NCBI GenBank assembly: GCA_016285815.1
Contig: JAEERN010000145.1
Location: 1 to 18,552 of the forward strand
Length of the DNA: 18,552 bases
Direction of reading: 5' to 3'
Origin: Clostridiales bacterium
GTDB taxonomy: Bacteria; Bacillota; Clostridia; Oscillospirales; QAMX01
This document shows positions 1 through 9,996 of this stretch, piece after piece. Below the pieces are notes generated by a model. It ran no database searches, was not told where the DNA came from, and saw only the letters and a list, made by a program, of their open reading frames with translations. The translations under genes and the position numbers were made by a program. Each line of letters starts with the position of its first letter. Within the stretch, counting starts at the first letter, position 1.

Positions 1-158
1 CCGCCTTTGAGATCGTCCTGGGGACCCGTCCCGTGCTGACTGCCGGGACCGTGCTGGTGCCCGCGGGCGCCACCGCTGCGGCGGGACTGGCCGCCGGCGT
101 GGTCCCGGCGCTGGCCGCGGTGCGGATGCGGCCCATCGATGCCATCCGTCAGGAATAG
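1..158 (+). CDS. ABC transporter permease, FtsX/MacB type (C-terminal end only)
   Basis: The reading frame is open from the left edge and stops at TAG 156-158, giving about 51 residues. They form one long hydrophobic stretch rich in Ala, Gly, Val and Leu, followed by the tail AAVRMRPIDAIRQE. This matches the usual end of FtsX/MacB-type permeases: a last transmembrane helix, then a cytoplasmic tail of the form A-x-R-x-x-P-I-D/E-A-L/I-R-x-E. Such permeases pair with an ATPase subunit in lipoprotein, peptide or antibiotic export. The substrate cannot be told from this fragment. The rest of the gene, and probably its ATPase, lie upstream of the window. The family call rests only on the tail motif and hydrophobicity. 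Confidence 0.7.
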   Translation, partial: AFEIVLGTRPVLTAGTVLVPAGATAAAGLAAGVVPALAAVRMRPIDAIRQE

Positions 159-167
159 CGGCGCGGT

Positions 168-195
168 GTCACACGGCCGTCCGGAGGCATAGGAT
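168..195 (+). promoter_or_regulatory. candidate sigma-E promoter for spoVM
   Basis: CATAGGAT at 188-195 matches 6 of 8 positions of the sigma-E -10 consensus CATACAAT. GTCACACG at 168-175 shares only the GTCA part of the -35 element, at a 12-nt spacing that is slightly short. In Bacillus spoVM is transcribed by mother-cell sigma-E, so the position fits. The -35 match is weak, so this is only a candidate. Confidence 0.35.
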
Positions 196-245
196 GAGCC
201 GAGAGGCCGGAAAGGCCCGCCGGGACGGGGGAGGTGAAAACGCCT

Positions 246-320
246 TTGAACGTGGTCGTCGTCAAGCCGGGACGGTTCGTCAGCGCCGTTCTGCGCGCGG
301 TCTTCCGGATCGGAAGGTGA
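246..320 (+). CDS. spoVM: stage V sporulation protein M (SpoVM-like micropeptide, 24 aa)
   Basis: TTG at 246 opens a 24-codon frame ending at TGA 318-320. GGAGGTGA at 230-237, a full anti-16S match, ends 8 nt before the TTG and decides the start. The peptide reads LNVVVVKPGRFVSAVLRAVF then RIGR, with Met as first residue in the cell. Against my recollection of B. subtilis SpoVM (26 aa) it aligns gap-free: Lys7, basic residue 10, Phe11, Arg17, Ala18 and Arg24 coincide and the hydrophobic positions are conserved. SpoVM is an amphipathic helix that recognises the curved forespore membrane and anchors SpoIVA, so it is needed for coat and cortex assembly. Oddities: TTG start, 24 residues, and Pro at 8 rather than 9. 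An in-frame GTG at 234 overlaps the ribosome-binding site and is unlikely to be the start. It is a monocistronic unit between a permease and tig, followed by a hairpin. Confidence 0.8.
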   Translation: MNVVVVKPGRFVSAVLRAVFRIGR

Positions 321-364
321 AAAGTTCCCGGCGGAACAGCGCCGGAGAGAAGGACATACGGCAC

Positions 365-400
365 CGTCCGCCGGCGCGCGAAACGCCGGCGGACGCCTTT
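365..400 (+). terminator. probable intrinsic terminator after spoVM
   Basis: CGTCCGCCGGCG (365-376) and CGCCGGCGGACG (384-395) form a perfect 12-bp stem with a 7-nt loop, followed by CCTTTGTAT. The stem is very stable but the T-tract is short, so termination may be partial. It separates spoVM from the tig promoter. Confidence 0.6.
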
Positions 401-489
401 GTATGCGGAAACCACAAAGGGGTCGGGGTCCCTGTGAAAAAAAACTGTCAAAATGTTGGAACAAACCTATGGTATTTTTCTTCGGGATA

Positions 490-498
490 TGATATAAT
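490..498 (+). promoter_or_regulatory. extended -10 promoter for tig-clpP-clpX
   Basis: TGATATAAT at 490-498 is a perfect extended -10 element (TGnTATAAT) in a locally AT-rich stretch. No hexamer resembling TTGACA lies 16-18 nt upstream, which is typical of extended -10 promoters. Transcription would start near 505, about 50 nt before the tig ATG. It is the only clear promoter before the tig-clpP-clpX block. Confidence 0.65.
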
Positions 499-557
499 AA
501 ATCAGTTACGGATCCCAGACGGACTGTCGTATCCAACCATATCGGAGGAAAATACAA

Positions 558-1910
558 ATGATCTTGAAGAACGCAGAAAAGACCGGCGTCAACGAGACGA
601 CGCTGACCATCGCCGTCGAGCAGGCGGAATTCGAGGCGGCCGTCCAGAAGAGCTATAAGAAGAACGTCTCGAAATTCCGCAGCATCCCGGGCTGGCGTCC
701 CGGCAAGGCGCCCAGAAAGACCATCGAACGCTATTACGGCAAAGGCGTGTTCTATGAGGACGCCGTGAATTTTGCCTTCCCTGACGCATATAAGGCCGCC
801 GTGGAAGAGGCCGGCATCGATCCCGTCGATCAGGCCGCCGTGGAGCTGCAGGACCTCAGCGACGAGGGCTTTACCTTCACCGCCAAGGTCACCACCCGCC
901 CCGAGGCTTCGGTGGGCGAGTACAAGGGTCTGAGCGCCGAGTACGAGCTTCTGCCCGTCACCGACGAGGACGTGGACCGCGAGCTGGATCTGCGCCGCCG
1001 CCGCCAGATGCAGAAGGAGGCCGTCGACCGTCCCGCTCAGAACGGCGACACCGTTCTGCTGGACTTCGAGGGCTTCGTGGACGGCGCCGCCTTCGAGGGC
1101 GGAAAGGGCGAGAACCACGAGCTGAAGCTGGGCTCCGGCCAGTTCATCCCGGGCTTTGAGGACCAGCTGGTCGGCGCCGCCGCCGGCGAGAGCCGCGACG
1201 TGACCGTCAAGTTCCCCGAGGATTACGGCGCCAAGGATCTGGCCGGCAAGGAAGCCGTCTTCAAGTGCCTCGTCCACGAGGTCAGGGAAGAGATCCTGCC
1301 CGAGCTGGACGACGAGTTCGCCAAGGACGTCTCGGAATTCGAGACGCTCGACGAATTGAAGGCCGACATCAGGGGCAAACTGGAAAAGGCCAAGGAAAAC
1401 AACGCCAACGCCGAGTTCGAGAACCGGCTGGTGGACGCGCTTCTGGACGTGACCGAGGTCGAGATCCCCCAGTGCATGGTCGAGCAGCAGATCGACCGCC
1501 TGGTCGAAGACTTCGACTATCGCTTCCGCGCGCAGGGCGCCACGGTCGAGACCTATCTGAAGATGACCGGGTCCACCATGGAACAGTTCCGCGCGAACTT
1601 CTCCGACCGCGCTCAGCGCATGGTCAAGACCTCGCTGGCGCTGGCGGCCGTCGCCAAGGCTGAGGGCGTCGAGGTCACCGACGAAGAGGTCGAGGCCGAA
1701 TACGCCAAGATCGCCGAGAACGGCGGCGTCGACGCTGCCCAGGCCCGCGAGTATATGCCGGCCGAGGCGGTCCGCGAGGATCTGGCCAAGGAGAAGGCCC
1801 TGAACGTCATCAAGGAGCACGCCGTCAAGACCGACCCCGTCCCGGACGACGAGCCGGCGGACGCGTCTCCCGCCGCCGAAGAGGCGGCCGAAGAGAAGGC
1901 CGGCGAGTGA
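558..1910 (+). CDS. tig: trigger factor (ribosome-associated chaperone and prolyl isomerase)
   Basis: Trigger factor binds the ribosome near the exit tunnel and shields nascent chains. This 450-residue protein has the standard three parts: an N-terminal ribosome-binding domain (about 1-145), an FKBP-type prolyl isomerase domain (about 160-245, with NGDTVLLDFEG and LGSGQFIPGFEDQLVG), and a helical C-terminal chaperone domain ending in an Ala/Glu-rich acidic tail. The start is fixed by GGAGG at 544-548, 9 nt before ATG 558. The ribosome-docking signature, usually G-F-R-K-G-K, reads G-W-R-P-G-K at 45-50, so the Arg is kept but Phe and Lys are replaced. It is first in the operon with clpP and clpX, a common order in Clostridia. 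Family assignment is firm. Confidence 0.96.
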   Translation: MILKNAEKTGVNETTLTIAVEQAEFEAAVQKSYKKNVSKFRSIPGWRPGKAPRKTIERYYGKGVFYEDAVNFAFPDAYKAAVEEAGIDPVDQAAVELQDLSDEGFTFTAKVTTRPEASVGEYKGLSAEYELLPVTDEDVDRELDLRRRRQMQKEAVDRPAQNGDTVLLDFEGFVDGAAFEGGKGENHELKLGSGQFIPGFEDQLVGAAAGESRDVTVKFPEDYGAKDLAGKEAVFKCLVHEVREEILPELDDEFAKDVSEFETLDELKADIRGKLEKAKENNANAEFENRLVDALLDVTEVEIPQCMVEQQIDRLVEDFDYRFRAQGATVETYLKMTGSTMEQFRANFSDRAQRMVKTSLALAAVAKAEGVEVTDEEVEAEYAKIAENGGVDAAQAREYMPAEAVREDLAKEKALNVIKEHAVKTDPVPDDEPADASPAAEEAAEEKAGE

Positions 1911-1944
1911 TCGCCGGCCGGCCGTGCCGCCTGTGCGGCGCGGC
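1899..1944 (+). other. two tandem stem-loops between tig and clpP
   Basis: GCCGGCGA (1899-1906) pairs with TCGCCGGC (1911-1918), with the tig stop codon in the GTGA loop. Three bases later GCCGTGCCGC (1921-1930) pairs with GCGGCGCGGC (1935-1944) around CTGT, with one G-T wobble. Neither is followed by a T-tract, so they do not look like ordinary terminators. They could act as pause, processing or transcript-stability elements between the cistrons. The role is inference. Confidence 0.5.
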
Positions 1945-1979
1945 GGAGAGAACCATCTGACCCAAAGGAGGCAAAGCAA

Positions 1980-2561
1980 ATGAGTTTGGTCCCGTATGTC
2001 ATCGAACAGACCAACCGCGGCGAACGGAGCTACGACATCTTTTCCCGTCTGCTCAAGGACCGCATCGTCTTTCTCAACGACGAAGTCAACGACGTGACGG
2101 CGAGCCTCGTGGTCGCCCAGCTTCTCCACCTTGAGGCGGAGGACAGCGACAAGGACATCTCGCTCTACATCAACAGCCCCGGCGGCTCGATCACCTCGGG
2201 CATGGCGATCTTCGACACCATGAACTACATCAAGCCGGACGTCTCCACCATCTGCGTGGGAATGGCCGCCAGCATGGGCGCGTTCCTGCTGGCCGCCGGC
2301 GCCAGGGGAAAGCGGTTCGCGCTGCCCAACAGCGAGATCATGATCCACCAGCCGCTGGGCGGCTTCCAGGGGCAGGCCACGGACATCAAGATCCACGCGG
2401 CGCGGATCCTTCAGATCAAGGACAACCTGAACCGGATCCTGGCCGAGCGGACCGGAAAGCCTCTGGAGCAGATCCAGATCGACACGGAGCGCGACAACTT
2501 CATGACCGCCGCGGAGGCCGCGGAATACGGCATCATCGACAAGGTCATCGAGCACCGGTAA
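1980..2561 (+). CDS. clpP: ATP-dependent Clp protease proteolytic subunit ClpP
   Basis: ClpP is the serine peptidase that forms a double heptameric chamber and degrades substrates fed by ClpX or ClpC. At 193 residues it has the usual length. The catalytic triad is in the canonical places: Ser98 in ASMGAF, His123 in MIHQPLGG and Asp172 in TERDNF. The oxyanion-loop region SPGGS is at 66-70. AAAGGAGG at 1964-1971, 8 nt before the ATG, fixes the start. It lies 69 nt after tig and 36 nt before clpX, with no separate promoter seen, so it is probably cotranscribed with both. No CtsR box was recognised near the gene. Confidence 0.97.
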   Translation: MSLVPYVIEQTNRGERSYDIFSRLLKDRIVFLNDEVNDVTASLVVAQLLHLEAEDSDKDISLYINSPGGSITSGMAIFDTMNYIKPDVSTICVGMAASMGAFLLAAGARGKRFALPNSEIMIHQPLGGFQGQATDIKIHAARILQIKDNLNRILAERTGKPLEQIQIDTERDNFMTAAEAAEYGIIDKVIEHR

Positions 2562-2597
2562 GGTGCGCCGCATCCGGAAAGGAACGGTATCAACGCA

Positions 2598-3893
<1,296 letters not shown>

Positions 3894-3916
3894 GCCGGGC
3901 CATCCCAACGGCCGGA

Positions 3917-3962
3917 AGCTCCTTCGGGGGAGAGGCGATCTCCTTCGAAGGGGCTTTTTGTT
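3917..3962 (+). terminator. intrinsic terminator after clpX
   Basis: Positions 3917-3932 pair with 3940-3955 over 16 bp, with three G-T wobbles (T3920, G3927 and G3928 on the left arm). The loop is 7 nt, and TTTTGTT follows. It closes the tig-clpP-clpX operon before the lon promoter. Confidence 0.85.
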
Positions 3963-3969
3963 CAAAAAG

Positions 3970-3982
3970 CGTTTTCAAAACG
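3970..3982 (+). promoter_or_regulatory. 13-bp perfect palindrome just upstream of the lon promoter
   Basis: CGTTTTCAAAACG is a perfect inverted repeat around a central C. It ends 3 nt before the lon -35 hexamer. The position suits an operator, but it resembles neither the CtsR direct repeat nor CIRCE, and no cognate regulator is visible here. It could be chance in a locally AT-rich patch. Confidence 0.3.
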
Positions 3983-3985
3983 ACC

Positions 3986-4014
3986 TTGCTAAATCCGGCT
4001 GACTGGGATATAAT
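3986..4014 (+). promoter_or_regulatory. sigma-A promoter for lon-engB-FAH
   Basis: TTGCTA (3986-3991), a 17-nt spacer and a perfect TATAAT (4009-4014) lie 36 nt upstream of the lon ATG. This is a near-consensus vegetative promoter placed directly after the clpX terminator. Confidence 0.85.
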
Positions 4015-4050
4015 AAGACCATACCCTTGCGAAAGGTGGAATGAATCACG

Positions 4051-6467
<2,417 letters not shown>

Positions 6468-6471
<4 letters not shown>

Positions 6472-7055
6472 ACTATCAAAACGCCGAATTTCTGACCACC
6501 GCCGCGCGGCTTGCCGATCTGGAGCTCCCCGAGCTTCCGTCGCTGGTGTTCGCCGGGCGGTCCAACGTCGGCAAGTCGTCGCTGATCAACCTGCTGACCG
6601 GCCGCAAGGGGCTGGCGCGGGTAGGCTCGTCTCCGGGCAAGACCACCAACGTCAACCTGTTCTGCGTGGACGGGAGCCTGATGCTCTGCGACCTGCCGGG
6701 GTACGGCTATGCCCGCCGCCCGCACGACGAACGCGAGCGCTGGGCCCGGCTCATCGACTCGTTCCTGGCCGTGGTGGGCAATCGGAAGCTGCCGGCCATG
6801 GGCGTCATCGTGCTGGACGGGCGGATCCCCGTCCAGGACAGCGACCGGGTCATGGCCGACTATTTCCGGTCGCACCGGATCCCGTACGTCGCGGCGGCCA
6901 ACAAGTGCGAAAAGCTCAAGAGCGCCGAGCGCACGGCCGCAGAGCGGCGTTTTGCCGAGGTCTTCGGCACCGTCCTGCTCTGTTCGGCCGAGACGGGGCT
7001 CGGCGCGGATGAACTGCGTTCCATCGGCGAAATGCTGATCCATAACGGGAGGTAA
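6468..7055 (+). CDS. engB: ribosome biogenesis GTPase EngB (YsxC/YihA)
   Basis: EngB is a small GTPase needed for late 50S subunit assembly. The 195-residue protein has the G1 P-loop GRSNVGKSS (30-38), the PGKT stretch in the switch I region (56-59), G3 DLPG in DLPGYGYA (75-78) and the G5-like SAE (173-175). The G4 motif that reads guanine, usually T/N-K-x-D, is N-K-C-E at 145-148; Asp to Glu there is unusual. The ATG overlaps the lon stop by 4 bp and no strong ribosome-binding site precedes it, so translation is probably coupled to lon. The FAH-family gene follows 3 nt after the stop. Confidence 0.94.
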
Positions 7056-7058
7056 ACC

Positions 7059-7814
7059 ATGATCCTTGTCAAGATCCGCCACGAGGGCCTGGCGCGCTGG
7101 GGCGTGCTGGCCGGAGAGACCGTCCTGCTGATCGAGGGGACGCCGTACGAGAGCGTCGTGCCCTCGGGAGAGACCGTTCCCTACGATCCGGCGGCGCTGC
7201 TGGCGCCCTGCGACCCCACCAAGATCGTCTGCATCGGCAAGAACTATTACGACCACGCCGTCGAGTTCGGCGAGCCGGTGCCCGAAACGCCGACGATCTT
7301 CATCAAGCCGGCTACCAGCCTCAACGACCCCTTCGGCGAGGTGGAATACCCGTCCTGCTCCCAGCGGGTGGATTTCGAGGGCGAGTTCGGCTTCGTGATC
7401 AAAAAGACCGCGCACAAGGTCCGCGCCGAGGACGCGGCGGAGTACATCCTGGGCTATACCTGCGTCAACGACGTGACGGCCCGCGACATCCAGAAAAAGG
7501 ATGCTCAGTGGACCCGCGGCAAGGGCTTCGACACCTTCTGCCCCGTGGGCCCTGCGGTCGAGACGGACTTCGATCCGTCCTCCGGCGCGAGGATCCGCAC
7601 CTGGCTCAACGACGAGCTGAAGCAGGATTCCACCACGGACAATCTGATGTGGGACGTTCCGTTCCTGATGGAGTTCATCACCGAGTGCATGACTCTGCTG
7701 CCGGGGGACGTGGTCTCCACGGGGACGCCGGTGAACGTGGGTCCCATGCAGCGCGGCGACACGGTCCGCGTGCGCGTGGACGGCATCGGCGATCTGATCA
7801 ACACGGTCCGCTGA
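7059..7814 (+). CDS. fumarylacetoacetate hydrolase (FAH) family protein
   Basis: This 251-residue protein belongs to the FAH superfamily, divalent-metal enzymes that hydrolyse or decarboxylate acyl-pyruvates and related oxo acids such as oxaloacetate. A short N-terminal domain (about 1-50) precedes the FAH core, which starts at KIVCIGKNYYDHAVE. Likely metal ligands are Glu107 and Glu109 in VDFEGEF and Asp138 in VNDVTARD. Lys155 in RGKGFDTF and the late TGTP motif (221-224) are also typical. GGGAGG ends 6 nt before the ATG. It is the third gene of the lon-engB operon, which gives no clue to its substrate. Members of this family are often annotated as isomerases or hydratases by similarity alone, so I give no symbol. 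Confidence 0.9.
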   Translation: MILVKIRHEGLARWGVLAGETVLLIEGTPYESVVPSGETVPYDPAALLAPCDPTKIVCIGKNYYDHAVEFGEPVPETPTIFIKPATSLNDPFGEVEYPSCSQRVDFEGEFGFVIKKTAHKVRAEDAAEYILGYTCVNDVTARDIQKKDAQWTRGKGFDTFCPVGPAVETDFDPSSGARIRTWLNDELKQDSTTDNLMWDVPFLMEFITECMTLLPGDVVSTGTPVNVGPMQRGDTVRVRVDGIGDLINTVR

Positions 7815-7842
7815 AGCCGGAACGCGTCAGAATGACGGCGAA

Positions 7843-7885
7843 AAGGCCGCTGTCCCCCCGGCGGGGGACGGCGGCCTTGTATTTT
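7843..7885. terminator. bidirectional terminator between the FAH gene and nadE
   Basis: Positions 7843-7858 pair with 7863-7878 over 16 bp with one G-T wobble and a 4-nt loop. GTATTTTA follows on the plus strand. On the minus strand the hairpin continues into a T-run from the AAAA at 7841-7844. It lies between the two convergent units and can serve both. Confidence 0.8.
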
Positions 7886-7911
7886 ACGCTTGACAGGGGT
7901 CGGCAGGGAGA

Positions 7912-9855
7912 TCAGTCGGACAGCAGGGCCTCGGCCTCGGCCGTCCAGAGGGCGGCGCAGGCGTCGCTCGGCATCTGCCAGTCGCCCCGGGGCGAAAGGC
8001 CCACCGAGCCGATCTTCGGCCCGTCCGGCATGCACGAGCGTTTGAACTGCTGGGAGAAAAAGCGCCGGGTGAAAACGGCCAGCCACCGGGCGACCACGGC
8101 GGGCTCGAACCGGTGCTCCGGTCCGGAAAAGGCCTTGACCGCCATGCGGTAGATCTTCCGCGGGCTTTCGCCCCAGCGCACCATGCGGTACAGGAAAAAG
8201 TCGTGCAGCTCGTAGGGGCCCACCAGATCCTCGGTCTTCTGGGCGATCTCGCCGTTTTCCGCGGGCAGCAGCTCCGGCGAGACGGGGGTGGCCAGGATGT
8301 CCTCCAGCACGGCGGCCAGCGCAGTCTCTCCGTCCGCACGGGCGCGGCCGGCACAGTGGGCGACCACGGCGCGGATCAGAGTCTTGGGCACGCCGCCGTT
8401 GACGGCGTAGTTGGACATGTGGTCCCCGTTGTAGGTGGCCCAGCCCAGCGCCAGCTCGGACAGGTCGCCGGTGCCGACGACCATGGCGTTCCGGCTGTTG
8501 GCCAGATCCATGGCGATCTGAGTCCGCTCGCGGGCCTGGGCGTTCTCATAGGTCACGCTGCGGTCGGCGGGGTCGTGGCCGATGTCCCGGAAGTGGGCCG
8601 CGACGGCCTCGGCGATGTCCACGACCCGGAACGAGGTGCCCAGCGCCTCGCACAGGATCTCGGCGTTCCCGCGGGTCCGCGCCGTGGTGCCGAAGCAGGG
8701 CATGGTCACGGTCAGGATCTCGCTGCGCGGGCGGCCCAGCAGGTCGAAGGCGCGGGCGGTGACCAGCAGCGCCAGCGTGGAATCCAGCCCGCCGGAGACG
8801 GCGACCACCGCGCCGAAGCGCGGGCCGAGCCGCCGGGCCAGCGCGTGGGTCTGGATCTCCAGCACCTCGGCGCAGCGCCGGGCGCGCTCGTCCGGGTCGG
8901 CGGGGACGAAGGGCAGGGGAGCGACGCCGCGCGTCAGACGGGACGTGCGGCAGGGAAGAGAGAACTCGACGGTCCGGCAGGCGGGGTCTCCGCCGGCAAA
9001 GGCCTGAGAGCGGCGGCGGTCAAAGAGCAGATGCGAAACGTCGATCTCGGAGAAGATCAGGTCCTTCCCGCCGAAGGGCGGGTTCTCGGCGGCCGTCTCG
9101 CCCCGGTCACAGATCAGAAGCTGGCCGGAGAAGACGGCGTCGGTGGAGGATTCTCCGTCCCCCGCGCCGGAGGCGGCCTCGGCGACGACACAGCCGCAGA
9201 CCAGTCGGGCGCTCAGACTGAGGGCGGCGTTACGCCTGGCCCGGGAACGGGCGACCAGCTCGGGCGAGGCGGAAAGTCCCGCCAGCACCGTGGCCCCGGC
9301 CAGCGCACGGCGCTCCAGCGGAGAGACGGGGGCCCAGAGGTCCCCGCCGAACCCGGCGGCCGCCACCAGGCCTGGGACCGAACGGCAGGAGAAGAGCAGG
9401 TCCGCCCCGAAGGGGACGACGCTTCCGGCCAGCGAGATCTCGGAAACGCCGGAGGGGGCGGGCGAAAACGCGCGGAACGCGGTCCGCGCGGCAAGGTCGG
9501 AGAAGTCCGTCCGCGGCACGACGCCCAGCAGCCTGCCGCCGCAGAGGACGGCGGCGCAGTCGCACAGCGATCCGCCCGCCGTTGCGGGCAGGCCGACGAA
9601 GGTCAAGACGGGACAGTCTCGGGTCTCGTCCAGGATCCGGCCCAGCGCCTCTTCCGCGCCGCGGATCAGCGCGGACTGGAAGAACAGATCGCCGCAGGTA
9701 CTGCCCGTCAGGCAGAGCTCCGGCAGCACCAGAACGGCCGCGCCGCCGTCGGCGGCGGCCCGGATCAGCCGCACGATCTCGGCGGCGTTGGCGCGGGGAT
9801 CCCCCAGCGAAACACGCGGCGAACCGGCCGCAGCGGAAACGATCCCGTCTTTCAT
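7912..9855 (-). CDS. nadE: NAD+ synthetase, long form with degenerate glutaminase domain
   Basis: NadE amidates nicotinic acid adenine dinucleotide to NAD+ in the last step of NAD biosynthesis. The 647 residues have the long-form layout: N-terminal nitrilase/glutaminase-like domain (about 1-285) and C-terminal synthetase domain (about 325-647). The synthetase part is intact: P-loop SGGLDS (354-359), TMPCFGTT, ENAQARERT, GTGDLSELALGW and NGDHMSNY. The glutaminase part is not. The base Glu46 (PELCLTG) remains, but the Lys in the VPKT motif is Arg115 (VPRT), the following PNY is gone, and the ICEDLW segment that holds the nucleophilic Cys reads FGGDLW (169-174), so Cys is Gly170. The enzyme may use free ammonia or ammonia from another protein. 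There is no frameshift. GGGAGG precedes the ATG by 8 nt. The gene is monocistronic. Confidence 0.93.
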   Translation of the reverse strand: MKDGIVSAAAGSPRVSLGDPRANAAEIVRLIRAAADGGAAVLVLPELCLTGSTCGDLFFQSALIRGAEEALGRILDETRDCPVLTFVGLPATAGGSLCDCAAVLCGGRLLGVVPRTDFSDLAARTAFRAFSPAPSGVSEISLAGSVVPFGADLLFSCRSVPGLVAAAGFGGDLWAPVSPLERRALAGATVLAGLSASPELVARSRARRNAALSLSARLVCGCVVAEAASGAGDGESSTDAVFSGQLLICDRGETAAENPPFGGKDLIFSEIDVSHLLFDRRRSQAFAGGDPACRTVEFSLPCRTSRLTRGVAPLPFVPADPDERARRCAEVLEIQTHALARRLGPRFGAVVAVSGGLDSTLALLVTARAFDLLGRPRSEILTVTMPCFGTTARTRGNAEILCEALGTSFRVVDIAEAVAAHFRDIGHDPADRSVTYENAQARERTQIAMDLANSRNAMVVGTGDLSELALGWATYNGDHMSNYAVNGGVPKTLIRAVVAHCAGRARADGETALAAVLEDILATPVSPELLPAENGEIAQKTEDLVGPYELHDFFLYRMVRWGESPRKIYRMAVKAFSGPEHRFEPAVVARWLAVFTRRFFSQQFKRSCMPDGPKIGSVGLSPRGDWQMPSDACAALWTAEAEALLSD

Positions 9856-9908
9856 CGAAAAAACCTCCCTTTGAGAAGATGCGGTGACAGCGTTGGCTTT
9901 CGTGTCTC

Positions 9909-9937
9909 ATTATATCATTTTCCGGGGCCTGTGTAAA
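9909..9937 (-). promoter_or_regulatory. sigma-A promoter for nadE
   Basis: Read on the minus strand, TTTACA (9937-9932), a 17-nt spacer and TATAAT (9914-9909) lie 53 nt upstream of the nadE ATG, and the -10 is extended (TGATATAAT). It is divergent from the pheS promoter, with 24 nt between the two -35 boxes. Confidence 0.85.
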
Positions 9938-9961
9938 CAATCCTTTTGTGCAAAAAAACGC

Positions 9962-9990
9962 TTGCAATTCCCGGCCGCTTGTGGTAAGAT
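9962..9990 (+). promoter_or_regulatory. sigma-A promoter for the T-box-pheST unit
   Basis: TTGCAA (9962-9967), a 17-nt spacer and TAAGAT (9985-9990) lie directly upstream of the T-box leader. Transcription would begin near 9997, which leaves about 315 nt of untranslated leader before pheS. Confidence 0.75.
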
Positions 9991-9996
9991 AATAAA

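Noticed and set aside
194..658. A 154-codon plus-strand frame overlapping spoVM, the hairpin and the tig start
   Set aside because: It is Arg-rich with no motif, crosses a terminator hairpin and the tig promoter, and ends inside tig.
8113..9936. A 607-codon open frame on the plus strand opposite nadE
   Set aside because: It is a shadow of nadE. It reads through the nadE start and promoter and shows no domain.
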